19,943 bases of DNA from an uncultured Lentisphaeria bacterium (GCA_913042885.1 CAJWLW010000061.1:1-19943), one strand, 5' to 3'. Shown: positions 6,802 to 14,629, counted from the stretch's first letter. The notes: a model not told the origin generated them from the sequence alone. Numbers and translations are program-made.

Positions 6802-8028
6802 CTATCCTTTCAGCATCGCCTTCACATCCGCGGCGGGATCCTCCAAATCAGCATCTTTGCCGCTCAGATCGATCCGCTTCTGAATCAGCTGCTTGATCAT
6901 GGCAAACTCGCGGACGTCGCCGTTGATCGCGAAGCAGCCCCGCAGCAGACCACCTTCCATGTATAACACACAGAACCCGTCGCTTGACATCTCGCCGCGC
7001 ACCAGAATCCGGTCGAATGCCGGTTCTCCGGCAAATTTCAGAGCCAGATCGAAAACATCCGACCAGACAAACGCCAGGAAATCATAGGGCGTCGGTTCAC
7101 CCGTGAGGTTGCCGGCGATCAGACGACCACAGTAGCTGGCGTGCGACCAGTGCTCGACCCGCCGTCGGGTGCCGGCATAGGGATCGGGATAATTGATGAC
7201 GTCGCCTGCGGCATACACGTCCGAGTGCGAGGTCTGCATGAATTCATCGACGACAATGCCGTTGTCCGTTGCCAGCCCGGCCTCGGCTGCCAGTTCGATG
7301 TTCGGGCGAATACCGATGCCGATGCAGACAAAATCGCAGGGAATCGTGCGGCCGTCTTCGGTCGTCACGCCGGTCACCTGGTCGCTGCCGTCGATCGATG
7401 TTACCCGGGTGCCGCAGAGAAATGTCACGCCGCGTGCGCTGCAATAGTTCTGAAAAAAGTCTGCCAATCGGCTGTCGAGGAAGCGCGACCAGATATGCGC
7501 CTGCTCCTCGATCACAGTGACTGCCACGCCAAGCTGGCTCAACGTGGCTGCCACTTCCATGCCGATGAAGCCGCCGCCGATGACGACTGCGCTGCCGTCG
7601 GCCGCTGCCGCGGCGCCGATCGCTTCCGAGTCATCGAGCGTGCGCAGGTAATGCACACCGGCCAGCTCCGCACCAGGCACAGGCAATGCGATCGGTCTGC
7701 CGCCTGTGGCCAGGATCGCTTTGTTGAACGGCACGGTTGCGGTGTCCGCAAGTTCAACGACATGCTTGTCCAGGTCGAGTCGGGTCGCGGCGTTGCCCAG
7801 TCGCAGCTCGATGTTCTGCTTGGCGTACACGCCGGGTTTCTCGAGAAAAATCTCTTCACGCGTTTTCTTTCCCTGCATGAACTCCTTCGACAGCGGCGGC
7901 CGGTCATAGGGCTCGTGGGGTTCGTCGCAAATCACGGTGATCGTGGCTTCGTCGTCTTTGCGTCGCAGTTGTTTGGCGGTCTCGCGGCCAGCCAGGCCAC
8001 CGCCGATTATAACGTATTGGGTAGACAT
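6802..8028 (-). CDS. FAD/NAD(P)-dependent ferredoxin-reductase-type oxidoreductase
   Basis: This 408-residue flavoprotein probably moves electrons from NAD(P)H to a small redox partner such as ferredoxin or rubredoxin. It has the FAD Rossmann motif GGGLAG (9-14), YDRPPLSK (41-48, characteristic of the BphA4/rubredoxin-reductase/AIF branch), a second NAD(P) Rossmann GGGFIGMEVA (151-160), an AAGDV FAD motif (273-277), and the EHW motif (292-294) leading into a C-terminal reductase domain. There is no redox-active CxxxxC pair, so it is not a dihydrolipoamide dehydrogenase. It is the last gene of a four-gene minus-strand run, starting 15 bases after a 32-residue membrane ORF. No partner ferredoxin is encoded nearby, so the electron acceptor is unknown. 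Confidence 0.9.
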   Translation of the reverse strand: MSTQYVIIGGGLAGRETAKQLRRKDDEATITVICDEPHEPYDRPPLSKEFMQGKKTREEIFLEKPGVYAKQNIELRLGNAATRLDLDKHVVELADTATVPFNKAILATGGRPIALPVPGAELAGVHYLRTLDDSEAIGAAAAADGSAVVIGGGFIGMEVAATLSQLGVAVTVIEEQAHIWSRFLDSRLADFFQNYCSARGVTFLCGTRVTSIDGSDQVTGVTTEDGRTIPCDFVCIGIGIRPNIELAAEAGLATDNGIVVDEFMQTSHSDVYAAGDVINYPDPYAGTRRRVEHWSHASYCGRLIAGNLTGEPTPYDFLAFVWSDVFDLALKFAGEPAFDRILVRGEMSSDGFCVLYMEGGLLRGCFAINGDVREFAMIKQLIQKRIDLSGKDADLEDPAADVKAMLKG

Positions 8029-8043
8029 GATTCAGTGCTTTGG

Positions 8044-8142
8044 TTACGGGTTGGAATCGTCGATGGCACGGGCCCGCTGCGGGCCCGCTCGCCATAGTAA
8101 CACGCTGATCGCCACAGCGACGATGACGATCCCCCAGACCAT
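8044..8142 (-). CDS. Small single-pass membrane protein, 32 residues
   Basis: This ORF starts with ATG at complement(8140-8142), two bases after the HIT-protein TGA (complement 8145-8147), and ends in TAA at complement(8044-8046), 15 bases before the reductase start. Residues 3-17 are almost entirely hydrophobic (WGIVIVAVAISVLLW). A basic, Arg-containing segment and a short polar tail follow. This predicts one membrane helix with the N-terminus outside and the basic C-terminus in the cytoplasm. It fills the HIT-reductase gap exactly and is in operon phase. No family is recognised and it has no strong ribosome site of its own, so translational coupling is inferred. It contains a GC-rich inverted repeat. 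Confidence 0.5.
   Translation of the reverse strand: MVWGIVIVAVAISVLLWRAGPQRARAIDDSNP
8070..8086. repeat. GC-rich inverted repeat (7 bp stem, 3-base loop)
   Basis: GGGCCCG (8070-8076), CTG loop and CGGGCCC (8080-8086) form a perfect, very stable hairpin in either strand. No T-run follows on either strand, so it is not a standard intrinsic terminator. It lies inside the 32-residue membrane ORF between the HIT and reductase genes. It could lower read-through or stabilise an mRNA end. Confidence 0.5.
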
Positions 8143-8144
8143 GC

Positions 8145-8489
8145 TCAGCCCGGAGGCCAGGTCATCGGGCGCCCGCCCAGGAGATGCAGATGGATGTGAA
8201 ACACTGTCTGGCCAGCATCGGCATTGCAGTTCACCACCAGGCGATATCCCGGATCAGTCAGGTCGTTGTCCGCCGCGATCTGCTTTGCTGTCAGAAAAAG
8301 ACGCCCCACCGTCGCGGCATTGGCGTCCGACAAGTCATTGACGGTGGCAATATGCGCTTTCGGAATAATCAACACATGCAGCGGCGCCTGCGGATTGATA
8401 TCTTTGAACGCCAGAATATCATCGTCCTCGTAGACTGTGTCCGGGTTGATTTCGCCAGACACCATTTTGCAGAACAGACAGTCAGCCAT
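8145..8489 (-). CDS. HIT-family (HINT-type) nucleotide hydrolase/transferase
   Basis: HIT proteins are small homodimeric enzymes that hydrolyse nucleoside phosphoramidates or related adenylates using a histidine-triad nucleophile. The 114-residue product has the HINT layout: CLFCKMVSGEIN with two Cys (C4, C7) near the N-terminus, DDILAFKDINPQAPLHVLIIPK in the core, and the triad His98-Ile-His100-Leu-His102 followed by the diagnostic LLGGRPMTWPPG end. An AGGAG at complement(8496-8500), 6 bases upstream, fixes the start at 8489. It follows a small unknown gene and precedes the 32-residue membrane ORF in the same direction. Confidence 0.95.
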   Translation of the reverse strand: MADCLFCKMVSGEINPDTVYEDDDILAFKDINPQAPLHVLIIPKAHIATVNDLSDANAATVGRLFLTAKQIAADNDLTDPGYRLVVNCNADAGQTVFHIHLHLLGGRPMTWPPG

Positions 8490-8540
8490 AATGCGCTCCT
8501 GGAGTCAGTTGTTGCAGCGGGAGTGTGGCGCGCCGCAGCC

Positions 8541-8801
8541 CTACCGGGTGACAGGTGGAAAGCCCGCGGCAGTGAGGGCCTGTGTCAGGGTTTTGACCTT
8601 GTCCGGCTCGATATGGAAGGCGGTGGGCGAGACGCGGTGGGTGAAACAGTCGTTTATCGTTGCGATCATCGCCAACTCGTTCGCCAGCTCGAAAGTTGAC
8701 GTCGTCAGCATGTGGTTGCCGGTTATGTCCGTAATCATGACGCGCCAGACCTGCTGCGATTTGGTTGGCGGTGTGGCGATCGTGGTGAGTGTTTTAAGCA
8801 T
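8541..8801 (-). CDS. Hypothetical protein of 86 residues upstream of the HIT gene
   Basis: A frame ending in TAG at complement(8541-8543) has an ATG at complement(8799-8801), giving 86 residues that begin MLKTLTTIATPP. The product is soluble, Thr-rich, with a likely helix ELANELAMIATIND and a C-terminal helix DKVKTLTQALTAAG. No family is recognised. It lies 51 bases upstream of the HIT gene in the same direction, which suggests one transcript. The same frame stays open upstream to an ATG at 8987 and would give 148 residues. The shorter start is preferred because the extension lies in an AT-richer stretch, but no convincing Shine-Dalgarno supports either choice. Confidence 0.6.
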   Translation of the reverse strand: MLKTLTTIATPPTKSQQVWRVMITDITGNHMLTTSTFELANELAMIATINDCFTHRVSPTAFHIEPDKVKTLTQALTAAGFPPVTR

Positions 8802-8926
8802 GGTATTTCTACATCGTGGAACGTTGGTGTTCAATTCAATTGACCATATACTATCTTCGTCCTCGAACCAGGTAAAGCCGGCCGCCGAAAAGTCTCCTTC
8901 TCTCGCAGTTCCAGCCTGTTCGTCGA

Positions 8927-8954
8927 TTGACCTCACGCGTGGTTGCGATAAATT
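8927..8954 (+). promoter_or_regulatory. Possible promoter for the pdhA-pdhB-E2 operon
   Basis: TTGACC (8927-8932, 5 of 6) is followed after 16 bases by TAAATT (8949-8954, 4 of 6). The start point would be near 8961, about 54 nt before ATG 9015. It is the best match in the 213-base divergent gap between the small unknown gene and pdhA, but the -10 is weak. Confidence 0.4.
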
Positions 8955-9014
8955 GCACCAACATACCCAGATCGCAACTAAAGACACACGTCCATATCTA
9001 CCGTTGATTAACAG

Positions 9015-10010
9015 ATGCCGGACAGCCCTTCATCCGCTCTCGACCTGAACCAGATACCACGCAATCAGTGGCTGGCCATTTACCGCACCATGTGCCGAGC
9101 CCGTCTTACTGAGCAGCGCATGATCCGGCTCTATCACCAGGCCAAAATATTCGGCGGTGTCTACACTGGATTCGGCCATGAGGCAATCGGCGCGGGAACT
9201 GCCCATGCCGGCGGCGACAACGATCTTTTCACGCCCTGTATCCGTGATCTCACGGTACATCTGGCCCGAGGCTTGTCGGTACTCGACGTGTTCCGACAGT
9301 TCCTCGCACGCGTCACAGGTCCGACGCGAGGACGCGATGGCAACGTCCACTATGGCAGGCTCGACCAGGGGGTCTATGCGATGATTTCACATCTCGGCGC
9401 CATGATCGCGGTCGCCGTCGGCGGCGTCATGGTTCGACGACGCCAGGGCCTCGACGCCGTCGCCATGGCCTATGTCGGGGACGGTGCCACCAGCACCGGG
9501 GATTTTCATGAAGCTGTTAACTATGCAAGTGTCTTTGACGTTCCTTTGCTGGTCGTCATCGAAAACAATCAGTTCGCCTATTCGACGCCCAACTCGCGGC
9601 AGTACCGCTGCAAAGACCTGATCGATCGCGCCCCGGGTTACGGCATCGAGGGTGTCAAAGTAGACGGCAACGACGCTGTTGCCGTCTACTTGAAGGTGCT
9701 GGAGATCGTCAAAGAAATGAGACAAACGCCCCGCCCAGTTCTGCTGGAATGCGATACCTTGCGCATCCGCGGCCACGGTGAGCATGACGATGCGGGTTAC
9801 ATTCCTGAAGCGCTCAAGGCGGAGTATGCCGCACGGGATCCGCTCGACAACATGCGTCGCAGCCTGACCGATGGGGAGATCGCGACGGACCAGGACCTCG
9901 AAACGATCGACAGTGAGTGCCAGAAAGAAATCGACGACGGTTACCAGCAGGCCCTGGCCGAACCGATGCCCGATCCTTCCACCCTCCTCGACGGAGTCTA
10001 CGCCGAATGA
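9015..10010 (+). CDS. pdhA: 2-oxoacid (pyruvate-type) dehydrogenase E1 component, alpha subunit
   Basis: E1-alpha binds thiamine diphosphate and decarboxylates the 2-oxoacid, then reductively acylates the lipoyl group of E2. The 331-residue protein has the GFGHEAIGAG segment near 52-61, RGRDGNVHYG (105-114), and the thiamine-diphosphate motif GDG (155-157) to NN (184-185) with the standard 26-residue spacing. An HGEHDD phosphorylation-loop-like motif lies near residue 250. Acetoin and branched-chain dehydrogenases share this layout, so the substrate is inferred from general similarity only. The start ATG 9015 has no clear ribosome site but gives the expected N-terminal helix. The stop overlaps the E1-beta start (ATGA). 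Confidence 0.88.
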   Translation: MPDSPSSALDLNQIPRNQWLAIYRTMCRARLTEQRMIRLYHQAKIFGGVYTGFGHEAIGAGTAHAGGDNDLFTPCIRDLTVHLARGLSVLDVFRQFLARVTGPTRGRDGNVHYGRLDQGVYAMISHLGAMIAVAVGGVMVRRRQGLDAVAMAYVGDGATSTGDFHEAVNYASVFDVPLLVVIENNQFAYSTPNSRQYRCKDLIDRAPGYGIEGVKVDGNDAVAVYLKVLEIVKEMRQTPRPVLLECDTLRIRGHGEHDDAGYIPEALKAEYAARDPLDNMRRSLTDGEIATDQDLETIDSECQKEIDDGYQQALAEPMPDPSTLLDGVYAE

Positions 10011-11008
10011 CTCAGAAATTGGCAGAAACTGGTGTCGTCGAACGCACCTACGTCGATTGCATCCGCCAGGCGATGCAGCGGCTCTTGCGCGACGACGACC
10101 GGGTCGTTGTATTCGGCGAAGACGTCGGTGCTTTCGGCGGTGCCTTCAAGGCCACGCTCGGATTGCAGGAAGAATTTGGTGAGGATCGCGTCTTCGACAC
10201 CCCGATTGCGGAGTCCGCAATCATCGGATCCGCGATCGGCATGGCAACCCAGGGGCTGCGGCCGATCATCGAAATGCAATTCCTCGATTTCATGAATACC
10301 GCCCTGCACCAGCTGATCAACAACGCCTCGACGATTCATTTTCGTACGGGAAACGCCGTGCCGATGACTGTACGGGCACCGTGCGGGGGCGGCTTCGGGG
10401 GCGGCCCGTTTCATTCGGAAGAACTCGAAACGATCTTCTGCCATGTGCCGGGGCTCAAGGTCGTGTACCCCGCGTTCCCGTGCGATGCCCGTGGCCTTCT
10501 CGTCAGTGCCGTCGAAGATCCCAATCCTGTTGTCTACCTGGAGAACAAGTACCTCTATCGCCACGTCAAGGAATGCCTACCCGATGATTTCGAGCCTGTC
10601 CCAATCGGCGTTGCGCGCGTTTGCCGCCGTGGTTCGGACGCCACGATTATTACCTATGGTGCCATGGTCCATGAGGCTCTCGCTGCTGCCGATGTGCTTG
10701 CAGCCGAAGGACGCCAGGTTATGGTCGTCGACCTGCGTACCCTCAAACCCTATGATCATGATACCATTCTCGCGGCCGTCTCGGCGACCAATCGCGTGCT
10801 CGTCGTACACGAAGCATGGCGCTGCTGTGGTTTCGGTGCGGAGATCGCTGCCGGTATCGCTGAACGCGGCTTCCACCTGCTCGACGCGCCGATCATGCGG
10901 GTGGCCGCGCCGGACGTCCCCATACCGTTCGCGCCAACCCTGGAATCTGTGTACCGGCCGTCAGCCGGAACTATTGCCGAAGCACTCAGAGAACTGATCG
11001 AATACTGA
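10007..11008 (+). CDS. pdhB: 2-oxoacid (pyruvate-type) dehydrogenase E1 component, beta subunit
   Basis: E1-beta pairs with E1-alpha to form the thiamine-dependent decarboxylase and helps bind the E2 peripheral domain. The 333-residue protein has the family motifs VVVFGEDVG, RVFDTPIAESAIIGSAIGMA, IEMQFLDFM, a Gly-rich loop ending GGPFHSEELE (usually HSQ), PNPVVYLENKYLY, and the transketolase C-terminal segment from about residue 205 with TIITYGAMV, VVDLRTLKPYD and VVHEAWRCCGFGAEIAA. ATG 10007 overlaps the E1-alpha TGA (10008-10010), indicating translational coupling. A longer in-frame start at 9917 lies inside pdhA and is rejected. E2 follows after 33 bases. Confidence 0.93.
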   Translation: MTQKLAETGVVERTYVDCIRQAMQRLLRDDDRVVVFGEDVGAFGGAFKATLGLQEEFGEDRVFDTPIAESAIIGSAIGMATQGLRPIIEMQFLDFMNTALHQLINNASTIHFRTGNAVPMTVRAPCGGGFGGGPFHSEELETIFCHVPGLKVVYPAFPCDARGLLVSAVEDPNPVVYLENKYLYRHVKECLPDDFEPVPIGVARVCRRGSDATIITYGAMVHEALAAADVLAAEGRQVMVVDLRTLKPYDHDTILAAVSATNRVLVVHEAWRCCGFGAEIAAGIAERGFHLLDAPIMRVAAPDVPIPFAPTLESVYRPSAGTIAEALRELIEY

Positions 11009-11041
11009 CATGCGAATCCGAAAACCCACGAAGAGGATGAT

Positions 11042-12304
11042 ATGAGCCGGATTGCAATCGTAATGCCGCAGATGGGCCAGAGCGTTGCCGAAGGCACGAT
11101 CGTGCGTTGGGAGAAAAATCAGGGCGAATCCGTCCAACTCGACGAGGTCGTGCTCGAAGTGGAAACCGACAAGACAACAGTCGAAGTCGAGAGTCCGAGT
11201 GACGGTACTCTGGTGTCTTGCCTCAAGGAGGCCGGTGAGATCGCTGCTGCCGGCGAAGTTATTGCTTTTCTCGAAGTCGAAGATGGCGCCGAGGAGGCCG
11301 AAGGCGGCCGCCCCCATGCCGCTGCTGTCCACGATCAGGTCACGGTTACCGCTTACAATTTCAATGTCGATCCCAATGCCGATATGCTGCAAGGGCGCTC
11401 GTCCCTGTCGCCGTCGGTCTGCCGCCTGGTACTGGAACACGACATCACGCTGTCCGAACTCGAGGCCATCGCTGGCACCGGTTCCAGCGGCCGCGTCACC
11501 AAGCATGACTTGCTGAACTATCTCGCACACCGCCGCGAACCCAATGCCTCCGGACGCCAAAATCGACCGATCTACATCGCCGACAAAGACGAAAGCGCAC
11601 CGATGTCGAGCGTCCGACGCACGATTGCCGATCATATGGTGCAGTCGATCCGTACCAGCGCCCACGTCACCATGGTGCACGAAGTCGATATGCACGAAGT
11701 CGTCGCGTTGCGGAAGCAGTACAAAGAGGCCTTCATCGATGAGTTCGGCTGCAAATTCTCCTACACCGCCGTCATGTGCTACGCGCTCTCACGAGTACTC
11801 ACGAAATTCCCCGACTTCAACGCTGCGGTATCCGGCACCGATATCGTCTGGCACAAGCACATCAATATCGGATTCGCTGTCGCGGTCAAGAAACAGAGCC
11901 TGGTCGTACCTGTCATTCAGGATTGCGACCAGTTCGATTTTCCGCAGATCAGTGTGCGACTCGACACGCTTATGATTCAGGCGCGCCAGGGCAAACTGCG
12001 GCACGAGGACTTTGAGCATGGAACGTTCACCATCTCGAACTTCGGCGCCTTCGGCAGCCTCATCGGCACCCCAATCATCAACCAGCCGGAAGTCGCAATC
12101 CTCGGCATGGGAGCAATTTTCAAAGACCCCGTCGTGCGCAACAACGAGATTGTCATCCGCGACCGCATGTACCTCAGCCTGTCCTTCGATCACCGGGTCA
12201 TCGACGGCGCGCTCGGAGGCCAGTTTCTCAAGGCCATTCAGGATACGACCGAATCCTTCGACGCCGCCGACCTCGGCCTCAGCGGTCTGCGGGTATCGAC
12301 TTGA
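11042..12304 (+). CDS. pdhC: Dihydrolipoamide acyltransferase, E2 component of 2-oxoacid dehydrogenase complex
   Basis: E2 forms the core of the complex and transfers the acyl group from lipoyl-lysine to CoA. The 420-residue protein has one lipoyl domain (1-80) with the lipoylation site Lys44 in ETDKTT, an Ala/Glu-rich linker, a peripheral-subunit-binding domain near 122-160 (SPSVCRLV ... GSSGRVTKHDLL), and a catalytic domain from about 190 with SFDHRVIDGA containing the active-site His and Asp. AGAGGA just before ATG 11042 is a good ribosome site. E3 is not encoded next to it. The end of the gene overlaps the stop of the opposing yfhO-like gene by 26 bases. Confidence 0.94.
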   Translation: MSRIAIVMPQMGQSVAEGTIVRWEKNQGESVQLDEVVLEVETDKTTVEVESPSDGTLVSCLKEAGEIAAAGEVIAFLEVEDGAEEAEGGRPHAAAVHDQVTVTAYNFNVDPNADMLQGRSSLSPSVCRLVLEHDITLSELEAIAGTGSSGRVTKHDLLNYLAHRREPNASGRQNRPIYIADKDESAPMSSVRRTIADHMVQSIRTSAHVTMVHEVDMHEVVALRKQYKEAFIDEFGCKFSYTAVMCYALSRVLTKFPDFNAAVSGTDIVWHKHINIGFAVAVKKQSLVVPVIQDCDQFDFPQISVRLDTLMIQARQGKLRHEDFEHGTFTISNFGAFGSLIGTPIINQPEVAILGMGAIFKDPVVRNNEIVIRDRMYLSLSFDHRVIDGALGGQFLKAIQDTTESFDAADLGLSGLRVST

Positions 12305-14420
12305 GCCGCGGCCATGTCATCGCCAGCAATGCCAGCAGCACGATCAGCCCCGCCAGGCTCAAAAATTTGCCATAAGCCCAGCCCGGCGGGTCGTAGAGGA
12401 ACTCGACCCGATGTTCCCCGGGCGGCACGATGACACAGCGTACGATGCCGTAAGCTTTCAGAATTGGCACCACCTCGCCGTCGATGGTGCATACCCAGTC
12501 GGGATCCCAGCGGTCGGAGACCACCAGAATCTGGCGGTCCCTGCCACGAACCGTGACCGTGGCGGCTGATGGGGCGTCCTCGAGCACCTCCAACGTACCT
12601 TTCTCCACGGCCAGCTCCGCTTCGTTGCCTGGCAGCAGCACGACGTCGGCGAAATTGATACCCGCAAACCCGGCTTTCGGTGATTCTTCGAGTGCCGCAG
12701 TGCGCCGGACCAGTCGGAATCGGGGCACGACGTTTGTCACCTGCCAGGTCGTGCCCTGCATCTTCACCTGTTGTACACCCAGCAGCGCCATCGTGCTGTT
12801 GTCCGTGGCGTCATACGTGCGGCTCGGCTCGATTGCCGCGTATGCCGTCATGTTGTACTCACCTCGCAGCACACCATCGTTAAAACGCTTGATCACCCGA
12901 TACCGGCGGTCGACGCCGGCGCGGTTGGCCACATCCGCGTTGATCGCCGCAATGTCCCGACGTGGCATGGCGTGCAGCATTTGGTAATAACCGTTGACCC
13001 CGACGTCGATCAGGCAGCAGGCAGCGAAAGCCGTTGTGCGCCAGGACCTGCCCAGACAGGACCACCAGCCAATCAACACGATCGCGACGCTGATCGCCGC
13101 CGATCGCCACAGCGCCCCCCCGGTATGCAGCTCGCCTAACCACGCCGGTCCGCAGGCCGGCGCCGCCAGCGCCATCAGATGCACCAATACCACGACCAAC
13201 ATCAGCGCCAGCCATGCGCCGTTAACGATTTTGCGATTCGGCCGCCGTCGCATCCAGTCGAGGCCGGCGAGGGCCAGTCCCAGCCACAACAACTGCCATA
13301 TCGCGATGTAGCGCGACGGGCATCGAAAGCTCTGGATCAGAGGCACATGCGCCGTCAGGCTGTTAATCCCGCCGTATCGCCCGCACATGAACAGACCGAC
13401 GACTACGATTAAAAGCAATGCCAGACGAATCAGCCGTCGCTGCGATGCCGGCAGCTCACCCGTCCGGAGCACACCCAACAGCGCCAGGCCGACGACACCC
13501 AGCCCTGGGTAGATCGGGAATTCGATGCGACTCGCACCGCTGATCGCGTCCGGTACCGTACCACCCCTGAAAAGGTAGGGACCCGGAAGCTGCAGGAAAT
13601 TCGCCGGGTGCAGAGAAAAATCGTTGACGTACGCCGCCGTCAGGTCAGCACGTTCCGTGAACGGCAGGTATAGCAGGGTCGGCAGCCATTGCGCGGCGCT
13701 GAGCAGAAACATCAATCCTACTGCAATCGCCAGCATCCCAAGGGCTTGCCGGCACTGCCGGGACCAGGCGAGATACAGTGCCACACTGCCCCAGACCACA
13801 CCGGAGGCGAACATCGCCGGCGGATGTCCTGTCAGCATCTGCGAAGCGAGAAGTACAGCGATCCACGCGGCCAGGAAGAGACGGGTGCGGTTCGTCCCGG
13901 CATCGAATAATTTCAGAATAAGCCATAGCAGCCAGGGCAGATGTGCGAACACCGCAATCATATTGGCGTGTGGGAAATGGGTGATCATGTAAATCGAGAA
14001 TGCAAACCCGGCAGCTGCAAACCAGGCCGGCACAGCCTCGAATCTCAGGTATCGCAGCAGCAGAAGAGCGCCTGCAAATGCACCTAAATAAGAAATCAAC
14101 AGCTCGAATTGCAGTCCCAGCCACAGCGGCATGAACCTGTACAAAAAGAAGTGCACCGGGTGCACGGCACCGAACTGCCCTTCCGCCAGTGCCGGAAATC
14201 CACAGGCGATCCGGGGTTCCCACAATGGCGCCTCGCCTGCTTTTAGTGCGTCCATGTAGAAGGCACGCAGCGGCAGATGCAGCGCGCCAAGGTCAGAGCC
14301 CGTGTAGATCTGCCCGTTTGCCAGCGGCCAGAAAAACAGGCACAGAAGCAGTGCCGTCACCAGTGCCAGCAGCCACGGAGTTGCTTGCCGGAAGTTGTCC
14401 GAGGGGTAGGAAGTTGACAT
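12279..14420 (-). CDS. YfhO-family multi-pass membrane protein (probable lipid-linked glycosyltransferase)
   Basis: The 713-residue protein begins with a hydrophobic helix (LLALVTALLLCLFFWP). The YfhO-typical periplasmic loop follows: GSDLGALHLPLRAFY, then PLWEPRIACGFPALAEGQ and HPVHFFLY. Many membrane spans run to about residue 480, then an extracytoplasmic beta-rich domain (about 490-675), and a final membrane helix (LSLAGLIVLLALLAM) before a basic tail. This matches the bacterial YfhO/GT-C-like class, some of which glycosylate wall or lipid carriers. The donor and acceptor cannot be read from sequence. The start at 14420 overlaps a rightward TTGACA box. No clear minus-strand promoter or Shine-Dalgarno was found. 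The stop lies inside the E2 gene on the other strand. Confidence 0.82.
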   Translation of the reverse strand: MSTSYPSDNFRQATPWLLALVTALLLCLFFWPLANGQIYTGSDLGALHLPLRAFYMDALKAGEAPLWEPRIACGFPALAEGQFGAVHPVHFFLYRFMPLWLGLQFELLISYLGAFAGALLLLRYLRFEAVPAWFAAAGFAFSIYMITHFPHANMIAVFAHLPWLLWLILKLFDAGTNRTRLFLAAWIAVLLASQMLTGHPPAMFASGVVWGSVALYLAWSRQCRQALGMLAIAVGLMFLLSAAQWLPTLLYLPFTERADLTAAYVNDFSLHPANFLQLPGPYLFRGGTVPDAISGASRIEFPIYPGLGVVGLALLGVLRTGELPASQRRLIRLALLLIVVVGLFMCGRYGGINSLTAHVPLIQSFRCPSRYIAIWQLLWLGLALAGLDWMRRRPNRKIVNGAWLALMLVVVLVHLMALAAPACGPAWLGELHTGGALWRSAAISVAIVLIGWWSCLGRSWRTTAFAACCLIDVGVNGYYQMLHAMPRRDIAAINADVANRAGVDRRYRVIKRFNDGVLRGEYNMTAYAAIEPSRTYDATDNSTMALLGVQQVKMQGTTWQVTNVVPRFRLVRRTAALEESPKAGFAGINFADVVLLPGNEAELAVEKGTLEVLEDAPSAATVTVRGRDRQILVVSDRWDPDWVCTIDGEVVPILKAYGIVRCVIVPPGEHRVEFLYDPPGWAYGKFLSLAGLIVLLALLAMTWPRLKSIPADR

Positions 14421-14441
14421 CAGCCGTTCATGTGGTATGAT
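14414..14441 (+). promoter_or_regulatory. Near-consensus extended -10 promoter for the triple-HTH gene
   Basis: A perfect TTGACA (14414-14419), a 16-base spacer and TATGAT (14436-14441, 5 of 6) with a TG at 14433-14434 forming an extended -10. The start would be near 14448. The -35 covers the yfhO ATG (complement 14418-14420), so RNA polymerase bound here could obstruct leftward transcription through the yfhO start. Confidence 0.75.
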
Positions 14442-14447
14442 AAGAGT

Positions 14448-14629
14448 GTTAACCTAAATACAACGCCACCATAGTCTTCAAATCCTCCGGCGCCACTTAT
14501 TTGTGGCAATCCGTGTCAGCCGTATCGGGTTGCGGACCGATGGAAGACCACGGTAATGAGCGCTAGCATGGCGCGGGTGTTAAGCACACTGAACGGCCGC
14601 CTTAAGAACAGCCACGAAGGAGGCGATCG
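14448..14629 (+). promoter_or_regulatory. Long 5' leader of the triple-HTH gene (about 180 nt)
   Basis: The predicted start near 14448 lies about 180 nt upstream of ATG 14630, long for this window. It holds a small perfect hairpin, GCCAC (14492-14496) with GTGGC (14503-14507) around a TTATTT loop, and short inverted repeats further on. It ends in AAGGAGG (14617-14623), 6 bases before the ATG. I recognise no riboswitch or known small RNA. The boundaries rest on the promoter call. Confidence 0.4.

Noticed and set aside
6802..8028. The flavoprotein as the missing E3 of the 2-oxoacid dehydrogenase
   Set aside because: It lacks the CxxxxC redox disulphide near the FAD site and carries YDRPPLSK and EHW motifs of the ferredoxin-reductase branch. 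It is also on another strand.
7141..8097. 318-codon plus-strand frame opposite the FAD reductase
   Set aside because: The minus strand carries complete FAD and NAD(P) motifs. This frame has none.
8802..8880. Minus-strand promoter for the 86-residue gene
   Set aside because: Several weak pairs such as TTTACC-17-TAGTAT and TTGAAC-17-TAGAAA can be found, none better than 4-5 of 6, and one would leave no leader.
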